From contig NZ_JAMLDY010000006.1 of NCBI RefSeq assembly GCF_024211255.1, positions 124,001 to 188,000 of the forward strand: a stretch of 64,000 bases of DNA, given 5' to 3'. This document shows positions 61,569 to 64,000 of this stretch, piece after piece. The notes under the pieces are model-generated. The model worked only from the letters and a program-made list of their open reading frames with translations. It was not told the DNA's origin and ran no database searches. The stretch is from Sphingomonas liriopis. Lineage in GTDB: Bacteria > Pseudomonadota > Alphaproteobacteria > Sphingomonadales > Sphingomonadaceae. The position numbers and the translations under genes were made by a program. Each line of letters starts with the position of its first letter. Positions within the stretch are counted from its first letter, which is position 1.

Positions 61569-61803
61569 CGTCATCCCCGCGAAGGCGGGGATCCATACTG
61601 GGTGGCGTTCGTGGAACCCACGCCGTTCGGCGACTATGGATTCCCGCCTTCGCGGGAATGACGAGGTACGTAGGAGAGCGACAGCCACCCCCCAGCCCGT
61701 CATCCCGGCGAACGCCGGGACCCATGGATGCGAGCGGCCGGCGGGGTTCCGCGCCCTCGCCATGTCATCCCCTCCATGGGTCCCGGCGTTCGCCGGGATG
61801 ACG
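61569..61803. repeat. Two adjacent family C palindromes
   Basis: Copy one at 61569-61663 (arms CGTCATCCCCGCGAAGGCGG and complement) and copy two at 61698-61803 (arms CGTCATCCCGGCGAACGCCG and complement with CCATGG). They are two subtypes, 34 bases apart, filling the 334-base gap between DUF1275 and the damaged hydrolase. No gene is seen here. Confidence 0.87.
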
Positions 61804-61829
61804 AAAAGAGCGGGAAAGCCACCTCTGCC

Positions 61830-62199
61830 CTACGCCGCCTCCGCCTTTGGCAGCACCACGGCTTCGTAGTCGCTTTCCGCCAGTCCGATCAGCGCGGGGG
61901 CGTCGTGAATCCAGGGATGGAAGCCGGGCAGGAAACGGGCGGCCCGGACGCCCGCCACCTTGCGCGCCGAGCCGGGGTGCCGAACACATGCCAGAACAGC
62001 CGCGCCCAGACGCGCGGGACGGTCAGCCTGTCCTGCCGCAGCAGTTCGAGCATGCCGCGCGTGCGACCGGTGAAGAAGCGCCACGTCGTGACGAGCATCC
62101 CAGCGACTTGAGTCACCAGCGCCCCGTGCGGGTGCCGCGACCGAAGCGGCGGTCGCGTGGGGTAACGACCAGATCGTCCGGGGTGGTTGCTTTCGCCAT
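61830..62199 (-). pseudogene. Remnant of a metal-dependent hydrolase (PF10118 type) with internal deletion
   Basis: The N-terminus is intact: a GAGGAAATC site, ATG at 62199, then MAKATTPDDLVVTPRDRRFG to TRTGRW and a TGA at 62113-62115. In a second frame there follows VAGMLVTTWRFFTGRTRGML to HVFGTP, and in a third frame ARKVAGVRAARFLPGFHPWI to PKAEAA at 61830. Family members are about 280-290 residues, so roughly 150-170 middle codons, with most metal ligands, are missing near 62116, and a frameshift is near 61978. Clearly non-functional. Divergent from a TetR regulator. Confidence 0.82.
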
Positions 62200-62226
62200 G
62201 ATTTCCTCCGAACAAGGAATGATCGA

Positions 62227-62247
62227 TCACTACTTACACCATTGTGA
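62227..62247. promoter_or_regulatory. Candidate TetR operator
   Basis: Imperfect inverted repeat TCACTA-N9-TTGTGA (5 of 6 matched) in the divergent gap between the hydrolase remnant and the TetR gene. Size and location fit an autoregulatory TetR site. Weak motif. Confidence 0.25.
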
Positions 62248-62260
62248 ATAGGCTGCTCTC

Positions 62261-62878
62261 CTGTCCGCTGCAACCCTTCCCCCCATTCCGCTCCGCAAAC
62301 GCCTGTCCCCCGCCGAGAGTCGTGACGCGGCGCTGACGGCGGCGCAGCAGCTGCTGGTCGAGAGCGGACCGCAGGCGGTGACGCTGAAGGCGGTCGGCGC
62401 GCGGATCGGGCGGACGCATGCCAATCTGCTCCATCATTTCGGCTCGGCCGAGGGGCTGCAACAGGCGCTGATCGCGCGGATGGCGACCTGTATCACCTCG
62501 ACGATCCGCGATGCCGTGCTCAACAACCGCGCCGCGGCGGCGCAAGAGGGCGAACCCGACCCGCGCGGCATCGTCGATCTGGTGTTCGACGCGTTCGACA
62601 CCGGTGGTGCGGGTGCGCTGGCGAGCTGGATGATCCTGTCGGGCAATCGCGACGCGCTCGATCCGATCCTGTCGGCGGTGCACGATCTGGTCGACGAGCT
62701 GGCCGACGAGGTGCAGCCGGCCGAACGGCCGATCCAGGAGGAAACGCTGCATCTGGTGCTGATGGCGCTGGGCGACGCGCTGCTCGGTGCGGCGATGGCG
62801 CGAGCGCTCGACCTGCCGCGCAGCAAGGCGCGCGAGCTGGCGACGGCGATGCTGGTGGGTGGCCGGGCGCCGGCCTGA
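62261..62878 (+). CDS. TetR-family transcriptional regulator, start uncertain
   Basis: A TetR regulator of about 200 residues. The HTH is in AVTLKAVGARIGRTHANLLH with HFGSAEGLQQALI, and the rest is a helical ligand domain. The frame is open from 62252 and no ATG or GTG precedes the GTG at 62378, which would cut the HTH. A CTG at 62261 gives normal length and is offered as start. The neighbour on the opposite strand is the deleted hydrolase, its probable target. The start region may have been altered in the same event. Confidence 0.72.
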   Translation: MSAATLPPIPLRKRLSPAESRDAALTAAQQLLVESGPQAVTLKAVGARIGRTHANLLHHFGSAEGLQQALIARMATCITSTIRDAVLNNRAAAAQEGEPDPRGIVDLVFDAFDTGGAGALASWMILSGNRDALDPILSAVHDLVDELADEVQPAERPIQEETLHLVLMALGDALLGAAMARALDLPRSKARELATAMLVGGRAPA

Positions 62879-62915
62879 ACCATCGGCCCTGAACCATCGA
62901 CCCTGAACCACCGGC
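62874..62915. repeat. Three tandem 14-base repeats at the TetR 3' end
   Basis: Units CCTGAACCATCGGC, CCTGAACCATCGAC and CCTGAACCACCGGC in a row; the first contains the TGA stop of the TetR gene. Probably a replication-slippage expansion. The rest of the gap to 63086 holds a second short repeat (CGGCAATGG twice) and no gene. Confidence 0.75.
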
Positions 62916-63086
62916 AATGGCTCGCTGACACAGCGGCAATGGCCCCGCCCCTGCGCGTTCCCGCCGCGCTGCGATATGCGAGGTGTATCGCGCAAGCGGG
63001 TTCGGCTCCGGCGGGTGCTCCTGCGTCCGGTATCGAACCGGCCGTCGATCGGTGCAGCGATGGGGGTCGCGGGCGCCGATCGACGG

Positions 63087-64000
63087 TTATCGCGCTGGCG
63101 GCGCGTCCCCGGATGCATGCAGGCCGCGGTAATCGCCTGGCGTCACGCCATAGACTTCGCGAAAGGCGCGACCGAGATAGGCGGCGTCGCAAAAGCCCCA
63201 GCGTTCGGCGAGCGCGGCGATCGTCCGGCGATCGCCCGGCGCGCGCAGCGTCTCGGCGATGCGGTCGAGGCGGCGCGTGCGGATATAGGCCTGCACCCCG
63301 CCCTCGTCGCGCAGCAGGCGGTAGAGCGTCGAGCGCGAGACGCCGAGCGTCCGCGCCAGCCGCGCGGTGTTGAGCGAGGGCGAACCGAGGTTGCGCTCGA
63401 TCTCGGCGCGCAATTGCACACCGAGACCGCGGTCATGCTGGTCGGCATCGACGGGGACCGTGCCGAGGCTCGCCGCGACGGAGACGGCGAGCAGGTCGAG
63501 GACCGTCTGCGCGACCATCGGGCCGCAATGCGCCGGCAGCTGCGCCGCCTGTCGCTCCAGCATGGCGAGGTGCGAGACGAGCAATGCCGCCTGATCGGGC
63601 GCGACGACATGGCCGTGGAGGCCGCGCACCGACGGGAGGAAGCGTTCCGCCACCGCGCGCGGCAGGGAGAAGCCGGTGCTGACCGACGCTTCGGAAAAAT
63701 GATGCTGCGGCCGCGCCATGTCGGAGAGCAAGATCGATCCCGCGGGCGCAACCGCCTGTCGCCCGTCCATGTCGCCATAGGCTGCGCCGACATGGCGGAC
63801 GTTGACGACAAGATCGTCGCTGTGGTCACGCGCCGCGTGCAGGCGGCTACGGGTCCAGTCCTGCGCGGTGATCCGCGCCTGCCCCAGCCCCAGCGTGCCG
63901 AGGTCGAGCCACTTCATCTCCACCGCGAACGGTTCGCGCGGCGCCGTATCGTACCGGGTCGACAGGTTGGCGACGTTGGTGCCGCGCCAGGCGTCGTAGC
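63087..64000 (-). CDS. AraC-family transcriptional regulator, 5' truncated by window
   Basis: A regulator with the AraC-binding-like N-terminal domain (positions preserved in YDAWRGTNVANLSTRYDTAP to FAVEMKWLDLG) and a C-terminal AraC HTH pair: LARTLGVSRSTLYRLLRDEG and IAALAERWGFCDAAYLGRAF. The reading frame is open to the end of the window, so the true start lies beyond 64000; the ATG at 63923 is internal. About 305 residues are visible. Target unknown; no catabolic genes are in view. Confidence 0.88.
   Translation of the reverse strand, partial: YDAWRGTNVANLSTRYDTAPREPFAVEMKWLDLGTLGLGQARITAQDWTRSRLHAARDHSDDLVVNVRHVGAAYGDMDGRQAVAPAGSILLSDMARPQHHFSEASVSTGFSLPRAVAERFLPSVRGLHGHVVAPDQAALLVSHLAMLERQAAQLPAHCGPMVAQTVLDLLAVSVAASLGTVPVDADQHDRGLGVQLRAEIERNLGSPSLNTARLARTLGVSRSTLYRLLRDEGGVQAYIRTRRLDRIAETLRAPGDRRTIAALAERWGFCDAAYLGRAFREVYGVTPGDYRGLHASGDAPPAR

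Noticed and set aside
62874..62915. Possible CRISPR-like array
   Set aside because: Units are 14 bases and directly abutting, with no spacers.

Overview
The window is a high-GC chromosomal segment of an alphaproteobacterium, most probably a sphingomonad (Sphingomonas or a close relative). The evidence is three large TonB-dependent receptors, the LeuA, APS-reductase and DUF2849/DUF934 sulfur genes in alphaproteobacterial arrangement, a TamA/TamB pair, and many intergenic palindromic repeats of the kind common in sphingomonads. I see no integrase, transposase, phage gene or CRISPR array. Gene products were assigned from motifs read by eye; no database search was run.

Layout. 1-5 kb: branched-chain amino acid synthesis (3' end of ilvN, ilvC, then leuA behind a candidate leucine attenuator), with a periplasmic YceI protein and a single-domain BLUF photoreceptor between. 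5-7 kb: a pterin operon on the minus strand (folE, a pteridine-reductase-type SDR, folB). 7.3-11 kb: a TonB receptor and small stress-type proteins. 11-15 kb: tRNA-Arg(CCU) and the conserved DUF1178 / nitrilase / glutaredoxin / ComF / methyltransferase group. 15-19.4 kb: a signalling operon of an EAL phosphodiesterase, a TPR histidine kinase and a CheY-like regulator. 19.7-27.7 kb: a flavin monooxygenase and the tamA-tamB operon. 28-31 kb: an overlapping minus-strand operon ending in an aldehyde dehydrogenase, with a prepilin peptidase. 31-42.6 kb: thiolase, PAS protein, SH3 protein, 2-hydroxyacid dehydrogenase, flavin oxidoreductase, glycosyltransferase, DUF418 protein, hydrolase and SelO. 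42.7-49.4 kb: astD, a two-gene cassette with a nucleotidyltransferase-like protein, then assimilatory sulfate reduction (cobA-DUF2849-cysI-DUF934-cysH). 49.5-55.5 kb: phoD and a frameshifted TonB receptor with a Pho-box-like repeat between them, then an M20 peptidase with an in-frame stop. 55.8-60.1 kb: tRNA-Ser(CGA), hspQ behind a heat-shock-type promoter, a third TonB receptor, and rplU-rpmA. 60.3-64 kb: GNAT, DUF1275, a decayed metal-dependent hydrolase, a TetR regulator and an AraC regulator cut by the window end.

How genes work together. In the sulfur operon, CobA makes the siroheme precursor used by CysI, and a [4Fe-4S] APS reductase feeds it sulfite. FolE, the SDR and FolB act on one pterin pathway. 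TamA and TamB form one outer-membrane assembly machine. EAL, kinase and receiver look like one signalling unit.

The most unusual layer is not a gene cluster. At least seven families of palindromic repeats occupy the intergenic gaps. Some are nested inside one another up to three deep, and one is read as the C-terminal codons of cobA. Other candidates for undescribed biology are a leuA leader peptide with a matching hairpin, a 19-residue peptide gene, and a coupled pair of tiny genes near tRNA-Arg.
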